Assembly (NCBI RefSeq): GCF_016464385.1
Contig: NZ_JADMLH010000026.1
Location: forward strand, 37,942-101,941
DNA length: 64,000 nucleotides
DNA from: Nucisporomicrobium flavum
GTDB taxonomy: Bacteria > Actinomycetota > Actinomycetes > Mycobacteriales > Micromonosporaceae
Direction of reading: 5' to 3'
In this document: one piece after another, positions 34,295-43,072 of the stretch
How positions within the stretch are numbered: position 1 is the first letter of the stretch
How the letters are laid out: each line of letters starts with the position of its first letter
Position numbers and translations under genes: made by a program
The notes under the pieces: generated by a model
Seen by the model: only the letters and a program-made list of their open reading frames with translations
What the model was told of the DNA's origin: nothing
Database searches by the model: none

Positions 34295-36229
34295 ATGTCC
34301 GTCGACACCGAGGAACAGTCGCGCTCCACCTCTCGCGACGAGGCCGTTGCCGAGCTCGAGCAGGACTGGGGTGAACGGCCGTCGCTGCGCAGCTGGTTCA
34401 GCACGGTGGACCACAAGCGCATCGGCCGCCGGTACATGGTGACCGCCGGAGTCTTCTTCATCCTGGCCGGCACCGACGCCATGATCCTGCGCACGCAGCT
34501 GGCGCGGCCGAACGCGACGGTGCTGTCGCCGGAGGCGTACGACCAGCTGTTCACCATGCACGGCACCGCGATGATCTTCTTGTTCTCGACGCCGATGTTC
34601 TTCGGTTTCGGCAATTTCCTGGTGCCGCTGCTCATCGGCGCCCGCGACATGGCTTTCCCCCGCCTGAACGCCTTCGGCTACTGGGTGTTCGTGTTCGCCG
34701 GGACCGTCATGTTCACCAGCCAGCTCGTCGGCCGGGCCCCGGACGGCGGCTGGTTCGGCTACGTGCCACTGACCGACACGCCGTACTCGACCGGCATCAA
34801 CCTCGACGTCTACTCGCTCGGGCTGCTGTTCCTCGGCGTCTCGACCACCGCCGGCGCGATCAACTTCATCGTCACCGTGGTCAAGATGCGCGCACCCGGG
34901 ATGTCGCTCAACCGGATGCCGCTGTTCGTCTGGGCGATCGTCGGCACCTCGTTCATGGTGATCTTCGCGCTACCGGCGCTGAACCTGGCCAACGCCATGC
35001 TGTTCCTGGACCGTCGCTTCGGCGCCCACTTCTTCGACCCGGGGCACGGCGGCAGCACCCTGCTGTGGCAGCACCTGTTCTGGATCTTCGGGCATCCGGA
35101 CGTGTACATCATCGTGATGCCGGCGCTGGGCATCGTCTCGGCGGTGCTGCCCGCGTTCTGCCGCCGCGGCGTCGTCGCGTACCCGTTGATGGTCCTGGCG
35201 ATCGTCACCATCTCGATCATCAGCTTCGGCGTCTGGGTGCACCACATGTTCGCCACCGGGCTGCCGCAGCTGTCCTACAGCTTCTTCAGCGCGGCCAGCA
35301 CTTTGATCACCATCCCGTCCGGCATCCAGATCTTCGCCTGGCTGTTCACGATGCTGCGCGGCCGGATCGTCGTGCGTACGCCGTTCCTGTTCGTCGTCGG
35401 GTTCATCGTGACCTTCGTGCTCGGCGGCTTCACCGGCGTCATGTTCGCCATCACGGCCTTCGACCAGCAGGTGACCGACTCCTACTTCGTGGTGGCGCAC
35501 TTCCACTACGTGCTGTTCGGCGGTGCGGTGTTCCCGATGCTCGCCGGCATCTACTTCTGGCTGCCCAAGTTCACCGGCCGCATGTACGCCGAGAAACTGA
35601 GCCGCTGGGCCTTCTGGCTCGTCCTCGCCGGCTTCAACACCACCTTCATGCCGATGCATGTCTCCGGTCTGCTGGGCATGCCGCGGCGCATCTACACCTA
35701 TCCGGGCGGCCTCGGCTGGGACCTGTGGAACCTCATATCGACCATCGGCGCGTACATCCTCGCGGTCGGCCTGCTGCTGGTGCTCATCGGTGTCGTCCAC
35801 GCCGTACGCCGCGGAGCTCCCGCGCCGGACGATCCGTGGCAGGGCGACACCCTCGAGTGGGGGACCGCCTCGCCGCCGCGGCCGTACAACTTCGCCGCCG
35901 TGCCGCGGGTGCACAGCCTGCATCCGATGTGGGACGAGCGCACCACCGTCGCCCTGGCCACCGGCGAACCGCTGCCCGGCCACCAGGCGATGACCACCAG
36001 TGAGCTGGACGGACGGGAGGAAGGCGCAATCGAGATGCCGGAGGCGTCGCTGCTGCCCCTGGCGGCCGCCGTGGGCATCCTCGTCGCCGTCCTCGGACTG
36101 CTCTGGGCGTGGTACTGGACGGGCTGGTACTGGCTCGCCGGGGCCGGCGCGCTCCTGATCTTCGGCGCGCTCGCGCGCTGGCTGTGGCCACCGGAACGCA
36201 CGCCCGAGGAAGCGGGGGTGGCGTCATGA
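34295..36229 (+). CDS. ctaD: Cytochrome c oxidase subunit I, C-terminally extended
   Basis: 644 aa. The 12-helix haem-copper core has HGTAMIFLFSTP (low-spin haem His), WQHLFWIFGHPDVYIIVMP (CuB His and cross-linked Tyr), WVHHMF (CuB histidines), and HFHYVLFGG (haem histidines). After the core, about 70 residues add two helices (LLPLAAAVGILVAVLGLLW and WYWLAGAGALLIFGALARWL), resembling a fused subunit IV as in some caa3 and actinobacterial oxidases. TAGGAG precedes the ATG; the stop overlaps ctaE. Confidence 0.93.
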   Translation: MSVDTEEQSRSTSRDEAVAELEQDWGERPSLRSWFSTVDHKRIGRRYMVTAGVFFILAGTDAMILRTQLARPNATVLSPEAYDQLFTMHGTAMIFLFSTPMFFGFGNFLVPLLIGARDMAFPRLNAFGYWVFVFAGTVMFTSQLVGRAPDGGWFGYVPLTDTPYSTGINLDVYSLGLLFLGVSTTAGAINFIVTVVKMRAPGMSLNRMPLFVWAIVGTSFMVIFALPALNLANAMLFLDRRFGAHFFDPGHGGSTLLWQHLFWIFGHPDVYIIVMPALGIVSAVLPAFCRRGVVAYPLMVLAIVTISIISFGVWVHHMFATGLPQLSYSFFSAASTLITIPSGIQIFAWLFTMLRGRIVVRTPFLFVVGFIVTFVLGGFTGVMFAITAFDQQVTDSYFVVAHFHYVLFGGAVFPMLAGIYFWLPKFTGRMYAEKLSRWAFWLVLAGFNTTFMPMHVSGLLGMPRRIYTYPGGLGWDLWNLISTIGAYILAVGLLLVLIGVVHAVRRGAPAPDDPWQGDTLEWGTASPPRPYNFAAVPRVHSLHPMWDERTTVALATGEPLPGHQAMTTSELDGREEGAIEMPEASLLPLAAAVGILVAVLGLLWAWYWTGWYWLAGAGALLIFGALARWLWPPERTPEEAGVAS

Positions 36230-36843
36230 CGGCGGTGGCCGAGAAGGCGATGGCGCCGCGGCTGTTGTCGGCCGAGATGCCCTCGGGGCGGACCACCGGC
36301 TGGTGGGGCATGGTCCTGTTCGTCACGACCGAGGCGACCATCTTCGCCGCCCTGCTGGGCAGCTACTTCTACATCCGCTTCCAGTCCGGCCCGCAGTGGC
36401 CGCCGCCGCCCCTGGAGGACCCGAAGCTCACGAAGGTCGTCATCATGACGGCGCTGCTGCTGCCGAGCAGCGTGCCCGTCATGTGGGCCGAACGGGGCAT
36501 CCGCAAGGGACAGCGGTGGCGGCTGCGCACCGGGCTCGCCATCACGATGGTGCTCGGGCTGGCCTTCCTCGGCATGCAGGCGTGGGAGTACTCCGAGGAC
36601 CTCAAGAAGCACACCCTGACCACGGACGCGTACAGCTCGTTGTTCTACACCACCACCAGCCTGCACGGGTTCCACGTGGCGGTCGGGCTGCTGATGGCCG
36701 GCTGGCTGCTGGCCGCCTCGCTGCGTGGCAGTTTCGGCTACCGGCGGCACGAGCGGGTCCGGCTGACCGCCATCTACTGGCACTTCGTGGACGTCGTCTG
36801 GGTGGCGATCTTCCTGTGCCTCTATCTCTCGCCGAGGTTGTGA
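36226..36843 (+). CDS. ctaE: Cytochrome c oxidase subunit III
   Basis: 205 aa, five helices, short form typical of caa3/actinobacterial oxidases. Motifs WWGMVLFVTTEATIFAALLG, MQAWEYSEDL and SLHGFHVAVGLLMAGW, then IYWHFVDVVWVAIFLCLYL. Overlaps ctaD (ATGA) and abuts the next gene by one base. Confidence 0.9.
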   Translation: MTAVAEKAMAPRLLSAEMPSGRTTGWWGMVLFVTTEATIFAALLGSYFYIRFQSGPQWPPPPLEDPKLTKVVIMTALLLPSSVPVMWAERGIRKGQRWRLRTGLAITMVLGLAFLGMQAWEYSEDLKKHTLTTDAYSSLFYTTTSLHGFHVAVGLLMAGWLLAASLRGSFGYRRHERVRLTAIYWHFVDVVWVAIFLCLYLSPRL

Positions 36844-37226
36844 TGCCGACACAGACCCGCCGGGCCGGCGGTTTCCTCCTGTGGTTCGCGGTGCTGGGTG
36901 GCGCTCTTGCCTGGACCGTGCATCTGTTCGTCGCCTGGGGCGTCGACGAGCTGACGTGTCAGGCCGGTAACACCAGCGTCGGCGGTGTCCCGGTGCGCGG
37001 CATCGTCGGCGCCGGGGTGGTCGTTCCGGCGCTCGTCACGCTCGCGGCCCTGCTGCTGGCCTGGCGGGGCTGGCGGCGGGCCACGGCTGCGGCGCGCGAG
37101 GACGACAGTCCCCGGATGCAACGCACCGGGATGCTGCTGCTGATCGGTCTGGGTGCCGACGCCCTGTTCCTGGCCATCATTCTCGCGGGTGGCGCCGCCG
37201 TCCTGGTGCTGGCGCCATGTCAGTGA
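36843..37226 (+). CDS. Small four-helix membrane protein in the oxidase operon
   Basis: 127 aa, about three to four helices (LLWFAVLGGALAWTVHLFVAW, AGVVVPALVTLAALLLAW, MLLLIGLGADALFLAIILAG), two cysteines (LTCQAG, LAPCQ) and a histidine in the first helix. It is translationally coupled to ctaE and ctaG. It may be an accessory or assembly subunit of the oxidase. No family name recognised with confidence. Confidence 0.75.
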   Translation: MPTQTRRAGGFLLWFAVLGGALAWTVHLFVAWGVDELTCQAGNTSVGGVPVRGIVGAGVVVPALVTLAALLLAWRGWRRATAAAREDDSPRMQRTGMLLLIGLGADALFLAIILAGGAAVLVLAPCQ

Positions 37227-38098
37227 CCGCGACGACCGTGATCCTGGCCCACGCCGATGCGGGACGCGCCGGCGCGGGCACCGAGGTGGTGGCCCTGCTG
37301 GCGCTGGCGGGGCTGGGTGCCGCATACGGCCGCGGCGTTCATGAACTGTGGGCTCGACGCGGCCGGGGTGCCGTGGTGTCGCAGTGGCGTGCCGCGGCAT
37401 TCGCCGCCGGGCTGGTCGTGGTGCTGCTCGCCCAGCGCGGCCCGGTGGACCAGCTGGCCGAACGGTCGTTCGCCGGGCACATGGTGCAGCACATGGTCCT
37501 CATGCTCGGCGCGGGACCACTGCTCGCCTGCGGCGGAGCCGGGCTCCCGCTGACACTCGCCGCGCCCCGCCGGGTCAGGACGACGGTGGCGCGCCTGCGG
37601 TCCGGACCGCCCGGCCGGTGGCTGCGCCGGCCGCTCAACCTGGCCCTGGTCGCCGCCGGGATCCACACGGCGATGTTGTGGTGGTGGCATCTGCCGCGCC
37701 CGTACGGCTGGGCGGAGCACAGCGCCATCGTGCACGCGGCGGAACACACCTCGTTCTTGGTGGCGGCCTGGCTGCTCTGGTCCACCGTGCTGACACCGCA
37801 CGCCAACAGCCTCGGCGGCCCGGCGTCGTTCCTGCTGCTGTTCGCCACCGGCATGCCCGCGGCCGCACTTGGGGCCGTCCTCACGCTGGCCTCCGGGCCG
37901 ATCTACCCCGCCGGGACACTGGCCGGCCCGGACCCGCTCGCCGACCAGCAGCTCGCCGGTCTGGTCATGTGGGTCCCGATGGACGTCGTCATGCTCGTCA
38001 CCGCGGTCACCCTCTTCCTGCGCTGGATGCTCGCGCTCGACCGGAGCAGCCCCGCCGGACGTGACCTGCGGCCCCGCCGAGAGGAGATATCGGCATGA
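37217..38098 (+). CDS. ctaG: Cytochrome c oxidase assembly factor (CtaG/Caa3_CtaG)
   Basis: 293 aa, about seven helices. The family pattern of helix-embedded histidines is visible: FAGHMVQHMVLMLGAGPL, IHTAMLWWWHLPRPY, IVHAAEHTSFLVAAWLLW. These proteins are implicated in CuB insertion into haem-copper oxidases. It overlaps the previous gene by 10 bases and the following cytochrome gene by 4. Confidence 0.87.
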   Translation: MSVTATTVILAHADAGRAGAGTEVVALLALAGLGAAYGRGVHELWARRGRGAVVSQWRAAAFAAGLVVVLLAQRGPVDQLAERSFAGHMVQHMVLMLGAGPLLACGGAGLPLTLAAPRRVRTTVARLRSGPPGRWLRRPLNLALVAAGIHTAMLWWWHLPRPYGWAEHSAIVHAAEHTSFLVAAWLLWSTVLTPHANSLGGPASFLLLFATGMPAAALGAVLTLASGPIYPAGTLAGPDPLADQQLAGLVMWVPMDVVMLVTAVTLFLRWMLALDRSSPAGRDLRPRREEISA

Positions 38099-38487
38099 TC
38101 ACTCGTCGTCTGCGCGTGCTCTGGCCGGTGGCCGCGACGGCCGCCCTGCTCCTCGCCCCCGCTGCCTGTGCGGCGGTGCCCCCTGCGCCGCCGCCGGAGG
38201 TGCCCGCCGGTGACCCGGCCCGCGGCGCCCGGCTGATCGACTCGTACGGCTGCGGCTCCTGCCACACGGTGCCCGGCATCAAGGGAGCCGACGGACTGGT
38301 GGGGCCACCGCTGACCAAATTCGGCAAACGGTCGTACATCGCCGGAGAGCTCGTCAACAGCGGCCCGAACCTGCAGCAGTGGGTGCGGAACCCGCAGGCG
38401 GTCGAGCCCGGCACCGCCATGCCCGACATCGGCGTCACCGCAACCGACGCCCAGGACATCGCCGCCTACCTGTTCACTCTGGATTGA
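38095..38487 (+). CDS. Membrane-anchored monohaem cytochrome c
   Basis: 130 aa. Signal/anchor (VAATAALLLAPAACA, possibly a lipobox), Pro-rich linker and one class I haem site CGSCH (residue 53) with a Met ligand probably in GTAMPDIG. It could shuttle electrons between the bc1 complex and the oxidase. Overlaps ctaG by four bases. Confidence 0.85.
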   Translation: MITRRLRVLWPVAATAALLLAPAACAAVPPAPPPEVPAGDPARGARLIDSYGCGSCHTVPGIKGADGLVGPPLTKFGKRSYIAGELVNSGPNLQQWVRNPQAVEPGTAMPDIGVTATDAQDIAAYLFTLD

Positions 38488-38497
38488 GGGGCACACC

Positions 38498-39289
38498 GTG
38501 ACCGACGTACCCCCCACACCGTGCCGCGGCCGTCGGGTCCTGGCAGCCGCGGCGGGCCTCGGCGTGCTCGGCCTGCCGCTGGCGGCGCCGAGACCGTCGC
38601 CGTCTTCCCCGCCGCCGGCTGCGTCCCCGCCGCCGATCGCCGCAGACGACTCCGGCACGGTGCTCTATCAGCGGAACTGTGCGAGCTGCCATGGGCAGCA
38701 GGGTGAGGGCAGCCATCGCGGGCCGTCGTTGACCGGCGTCGGGCCGGCATCCGTGGACTTCCAGCTCAGCACCGGCCGCATGCCGTTGCGCGAGGAGCGA
38801 CAGATCAACGTGCACCAGGAGCCCGTGTTCTCCGAGTCCGAAATCCGGGCGCTGGTCCAGCACGTCGCCTCCTTCCCGCCCGGCGGTGGACCGCCGATCC
38901 CCACGGTCGGCGGCGGGAACACACAGTCCGGGCGTGAGCTGTACCTGACCTACTGCTCGGCCTGCCACTCGGCTGCCGGCGTCGGGGCGACGTTGACCAA
39001 CGGGCGGTTCGCGCCATCGCTCTTCGAGGCCACGCCCACCCAGGTCGGCGAGGCCGTGCGGGTGGGTCCCGGCCTCATGCCGGCCTTTCCCCCCGGCATC
39101 CTGACCGGCGAGGAGGTGGACGACATCGCGGCCTACGTCGACGTCCTTCAGGACGACCGCGGCCAGATCGACCAGGGCGGGTGGTCCCTCGGGCGCCTCG
39201 GCCCGTTCCCGGAGGGCGCCGTGGCCTGGGTGCTGGGACTCGGGGCTCTGCTGCTGCTCGCCCGCCGGCTCGGGAGCCGGGTTCGATGA
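38498..39289 (+). CDS. qcrC: Dihaem cytochrome c subunit of bc1 complex
   Basis: 263 aa. N-terminal signal helix, Pro/Ser linker, two cytochrome c domains with CASCH (residue 61) and CSACH (residue 153), and a C-terminal helix (AVAWVLGLGALLLLARRLG). This dihaem layout defines actinobacterial QcrC, where it replaces soluble cytochrome c in a bc1-oxidase supercomplex. GTG start with GAGGGG upstream. qcrA follows with an ATGA overlap. Confidence 0.92.
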   Translation: MTDVPPTPCRGRRVLAAAAGLGVLGLPLAAPRPSPSSPPPAASPPPIAADDSGTVLYQRNCASCHGQQGEGSHRGPSLTGVGPASVDFQLSTGRMPLREERQINVHQEPVFSESEIRALVQHVASFPPGGGPPIPTVGGGNTQSGRELYLTYCSACHSAAGVGATLTNGRFAPSLFEATPTQVGEAVRVGPGLMPAFPPGILTGEEVDDIAAYVDVLQDDRGQIDQGGWSLGRLGPFPEGAVAWVLGLGALLLLARRLGSRVR

Positions 39290-40152
39290 GCCGCGCACAG
39301 GGGCCGATCAGCGGGGAGAAGGGCGCCGTCCGCCGCATCCGTCTCGCCTTCGGCGTGGCGATGCTCGGAGCCGTCGGGTTCGCCGTGACCTACAGCCTCG
39401 GCGGCAACACCCAACTGCTCGGGATCAGCCTGGGCATCGCTTTCGCGGGGCTGGCGTACGGCCTGGCAGCCTGGGGCCGCCGGCTGCTGCCGACCGGCGG
39501 CTACGTCGAGGAGATGCCCGAACTGAGCGCCCCGCCCCGGCGGCGGGACCTGCTCGCCGAGGCGATGAACGGCCCGGAGAGCCCGCTCGGGCGCCGTGGC
39601 CTGATGGGCATGCTGATGCTCGGTGTCGGTTCCATCGGTGTCGCACTGCTGTTCCCGCTGCGGTCGCTGCTCTCCTTCCGCAAACCGGACCCGGTCACCA
39701 TCCTGCGGCACACGGCGTGGGAGCCCGGGGTCCGCCTCGTGACCCCGGAGGGGACGCCGGTCCGGCTCACCGACGTCGGCCCGGAGACCATCCAGATCGT
39801 GGTCCCCGAGGGCCACACCCGCGACGGCGACGCCCCCGCGTTCCTCGTCCGGCTCGATCCGGAGCGGCTGCGCCGTCAACCCGCGGCGGGCCGGGCCGGC
39901 GACGTGGTCGCGTATTCGTTGCTGTGCACCCACGCCGGATGCCCCGTCGCGTTGTACGAGCAGACCACCGCCCGCATGTTGTGCCCGTGCCATCAGAGCG
40001 CGTTCGACCTCAACCGTGACGCCGCGCCGATCGCCGGGCCGGCCGCGCGGGCCCTGCCCGGGCTGCCGATCGAGGTCGACGCCGACGGCTTCCTGCGCGC
40101 CCGCGGCGACTTCACCTCCCCGCCAGGCGCCGGGTTCTGGAGCTACCCATGA
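39286..40152 (+). CDS. qcrA: Rieske iron-sulfur subunit of bc1 complex
   Basis: 288 aa with three N-terminal helices, the actinobacterial form. Cluster ligands Cys214/His216 in CTHAGC and Cys233/His236 in CPCHQS, with the extra cysteines of the disulfide in place (219 and 235). FDLNRDAAPIAGPA follows in place of the usual GG-P loop. It transfers the first quinol electron to the haem c subunit. Confidence 0.92.
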   Translation: MSRAQGPISGEKGAVRRIRLAFGVAMLGAVGFAVTYSLGGNTQLLGISLGIAFAGLAYGLAAWGRRLLPTGGYVEEMPELSAPPRRRDLLAEAMNGPESPLGRRGLMGMLMLGVGSIGVALLFPLRSLLSFRKPDPVTILRHTAWEPGVRLVTPEGTPVRLTDVGPETIQIVVPEGHTRDGDAPAFLVRLDPERLRRQPAAGRAGDVVAYSLLCTHAGCPVALYEQTTARMLCPCHQSAFDLNRDAAPIAGPAARALPGLPIEVDADGFLRARGDFTSPPGAGFWSYP

Positions 40153-41837
40153 TCACCCGACGCCTCTACCGCGCCCTCGACGCCCGGCTCGGCACCACGT
40201 CGGCCGGCCGTACGGCTCTGGCCAAGGTTTTCCCGGACCACTGGACGTTCATGTTCGGCGAGGTGGCGATCTACGCGTTCCTCGCGCTGGTGCTGACCGG
40301 CACCTATCTGACCCTGTTCTTCGAACCCAGCACCGCCGAGACCGTGTACGACGGGGCTTACCAGCCGCTCGACGGCTCGAAGGTGTCCAGTGCTTTCGCG
40401 TCCACGGTGGCCTTGAGCTGGGACGTGCGCGCGGGCCTGCTGATGCGGCAGGCGCATCACTGGGCGGCCCTGCTGTTCGTCGCCGCGATCGTCGTGCACC
40501 TGCTGCGGGTCTTCTTCACCGGGGCGTTCCGCCGGCCACGCGAGCTGAACTGGGTCGTGGGTGTCACGATGCTGGCGCTGGCACTGCTCAACGGATTCAC
40601 CGGCTACTCGATGCCCGACGATCTGCTGTCGGGGACCGGCCTGCGGATCATCTACTCGACGGTGCTGTCCGTCCCGGTGGTGGGCTCGTGGATCGCGATG
40701 CTGGCCGTCGGCGGCGAGTTCCCCAGCGATGAGACCACGCCGAGGTTGTACATCAGCCACGTGCTCATCGTGCCGGCGATCTTCCTGGCCCTCATCTCGC
40801 TGCACCTCGTCATGATCATCCGGCAGAAGCACTCCCAGTTCCCCGGGCCGGGCCGCCGGGAACACAACGTCGTCGGCTCCCGGCTGTGGCCCGCGTACGC
40901 GGTCCGGTCGCTGAGCCTGCTGGCCGGCGTCCTGGCCGCCGTGTTCGCACTCGGCGGCCTCGTGCAGATCAACCCGGTGTGGATCTACGGACCCTTCCAT
41001 CCCGCGCAGGCCACCTCGCCCGCCCAGCCCGACTGGTACGTGGCCTGGGGCGACGGTGCTCTGCGCCTGTTCCCGCCGATCGAAGTCCACATCGCCGGTC
41101 ACCTCGTGCCGGCGCCGTTCTTCCCCGCCGTCGGACTGGGCACGGTCACGTTCCTGCTGCTGTACGCCTGGCCGTGGTTGGAACGGTGGCGCACCGGGGA
41201 CAAGGCGTCGCACCAGATCCTGGAGCGACCCCGCGAGCGGCCGGGACGGGTGGCGGTCGGCGCGTACGCCCTGACGTTCTTCACGGTTCTGCTGATCACC
41301 GCGGCCGACGACATCATCGCCCGGCTGACCGGGCTACCGGTGACCGGCATTCTGCGTACGCTGCAAATTCTGGTGCTGGTCCTGCCTTTGGCCGTTGCGG
41401 CCGCCGCTTTCGTCGTCGCACGGTCGTTGCGGGCGGGCTCTGCGACGACCGTGGGCGAGCTGACCCGCGAGGATCTGCACGCCGGCCTGACCGGCATCGA
41501 GGAGTCGCCGGAGAAGACCCCGGATCCGGCGGGGCACATCCGGTTGTGGCGCAACCCGGACGACACGTGGCGGTGGCGGTGGCACGGGTCCGGCGACGAC
41601 CTCACGAGCAACGAGGTGTTCCTCGATCGGCAGGAGGCGCTCGACGCTGCCACGACGGCCTTCCCCGGCATACCGGTGGAGCAGGACGAGCCGCCGGAAG
41701 GGGTGGTGCTGCCGCCACCGCGCCGTGAGCCGGGGCCGGTCACCAAGGTGGTCGCCGGCCTGGTGTGGGTGGCGATGGCCGTGCTCGGGCGGCGGGCGGA
41801 CCGTCTGCAATCATCGCGATCGGAGGCCGCGGAATGA
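40149..41837 (+). CDS. qcrB: Cytochrome b subunit of bc1 complex
   Basis: 562 aa. Haem b histidines occur in RQAHHWAALLFVAAIVVHLL and ISHVLIVPAIFLALISLHLV. The quinol-site region and the long actinobacterial C-terminal extension (from about 430, ending with a hydrophobic VVAGLVWVAMAVLG) are present. Overlaps qcrA by four bases and the monooxygenase gene by four. Confidence 0.92.
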   Translation: MITRRLYRALDARLGTTSAGRTALAKVFPDHWTFMFGEVAIYAFLALVLTGTYLTLFFEPSTAETVYDGAYQPLDGSKVSSAFASTVALSWDVRAGLLMRQAHHWAALLFVAAIVVHLLRVFFTGAFRRPRELNWVVGVTMLALALLNGFTGYSMPDDLLSGTGLRIIYSTVLSVPVVGSWIAMLAVGGEFPSDETTPRLYISHVLIVPAIFLALISLHLVMIIRQKHSQFPGPGRREHNVVGSRLWPAYAVRSLSLLAGVLAAVFALGGLVQINPVWIYGPFHPAQATSPAQPDWYVAWGDGALRLFPPIEVHIAGHLVPAPFFPAVGLGTVTFLLLYAWPWLERWRTGDKASHQILERPRERPGRVAVGAYALTFFTVLLITAADDIIARLTGLPVTGILRTLQILVLVLPLAVAAAAFVVARSLRAGSATTVGELTREDLHAGLTGIEESPEKTPDPAGHIRLWRNPDDTWRWRWHGSGDDLTSNEVFLDRQEALDAATTAFPGIPVEQDEPPEGVVLPPPRREPGPVTKVVAGLVWVAMAVLGRRADRLQSSRSEAAE

Positions 41838-43027
41838 AGGCGATCATCTCCGGTGCCGGCATCGCCGGGCTGGCCCTGGCCCGTCAGTTGCACGCGCACG
41901 GCGCCCAGGTCACCATGATCGAGAAGGCGCCGGGTCCGCGCACCGGCGGGTACATGCTCGACTTCTTCGGCCCTGGTTACGACGCCGCGGAGGCGATGGG
42001 CATCCTGCCCGGCATCCTGCGGCTGGGCTATCAGGTCGAGGAACTCGCCTACTGCGACGATTCCGGGCGCCGCCGCGCCGGGCTGCGGTACGCGAGGTTC
42101 GCCAAGGCCGCCGGCGGCCGGGTGGTCAGCATCCGGCGCCCGGACCTGGAGCAGGTGCTGCGGGATCACCTTCCCGCCGGCGTCGATCTGCGCCACGCCA
42201 CCACGATCAGCGCGGTGGACAACCGTGCCGACGGCGTGACGGTGACCTCCGACGACGGCAGCACCCTGGCCGCGGACCTGTTGGTGGGCTGCGACGGCGT
42301 CCATTCCGGGGTGCGGGCGCTGGTGTTCGGGCCGGATGCGGACTACGTCCGGGACCTCGGGCTGCACACCGCGGCTTTCACGTTCGACGACCCGCAGGCT
42401 CACGCAGAGGTGGCGGGCCGGTTCTGTCTGACGGACACGCTGCACCGCACGATGGGCTTCTACGCGCTGCGCGACGGGCGGGTCGCCGTGTTCGCCGTAC
42501 ACCCCAGCGCCGAGCACACGCTGCCGGCCGACCCGCGCGCCGCCCTGCGCGCCGAGTACGGCGCTCTCGGATGGATCGCGCCGCGGGCATTGGCCGCCTG
42601 CCCGCCGTCGGAGCAGGTGTACTACGACCGCGTCGCGCAGGTGGTCATGCCCTCCTGGACCCGACGCCGGACGGTGCTGCTCGGCGATGCCGCGTACGCG
42701 GTTTCGCTGCTGGCCGGGCAGGGAGCGTCCCTGGCCGTGGCCGGCGCCTACGTGCTGGCCGAACGGCTCGCCCGAGGCGCGTCCATCGAGGCGGGACTGG
42801 CCGGCTACGAGCGGGCGCTACGCCCGGTGGTGCTCGACAAGCAGGCCACCGGCCGCAAGAGCAGGCGCTGGTTCCTGCCCGCGACCCGCACCCAGCGGTG
42901 GCTGCGTCGCGCCTCCCTCGCCCTGGCCGGGCTGCCGCTCGCCGATCGGCTGGTCGCCGGAGCCCTGGTCGGCAAACCGACCGCGATGATCGCCGAGCAG
43001 GCCCGGAGAACCGGTGTGAGCGGCTGA
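41834..43027 (+). CDS. PHBH-fold FAD monooxygenase
   Basis: 397 aa. N-terminal FAD motif ISGAGIAGLALARQLHAHGA, the DG motif region LLVGCDGVHSGVR and the second FAD motif VLLGDAAYAVSLLAGQGASL. This is the aromatic/ polyketide hydroxylase fold. It is translationally coupled to qcrB, an odd place, so quinone or lipid modification might be considered. The substrate is not known. Confidence 0.82.
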   Translation: MKAIISGAGIAGLALARQLHAHGAQVTMIEKAPGPRTGGYMLDFFGPGYDAAEAMGILPGILRLGYQVEELAYCDDSGRRRAGLRYARFAKAAGGRVVSIRRPDLEQVLRDHLPAGVDLRHATTISAVDNRADGVTVTSDDGSTLAADLLVGCDGVHSGVRALVFGPDADYVRDLGLHTAAFTFDDPQAHAEVAGRFCLTDTLHRTMGFYALRDGRVAVFAVHPSAEHTLPADPRAALRAEYGALGWIAPRALAACPPSEQVYYDRVAQVVMPSWTRRRTVLLGDAAYAVSLLAGQGASLAVAGAYVLAERLARGASIEAGLAGYERALRPVVLDKQATGRKSRRWFLPATRTQRWLRRASLALAGLPLADRLVAGALVGKPTAMIAEQARRTGVSG

Positions 43028-43035
43028 CTGTGCGC

Positions 43036-43063
43036 GCGCCGGCGGCACAGGCATCGCCGCCTG
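43036..43063. terminator. Possible bidirectional terminator
   Basis: GC-rich stem GGCGGC (43041-43046) with GCCGCC (43056-43061) between two convergent genes. No T-run, as usual for actinomycete terminators. Confidence 0.3.
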
Positions 43064-43072
43064 CGTCGAGCG

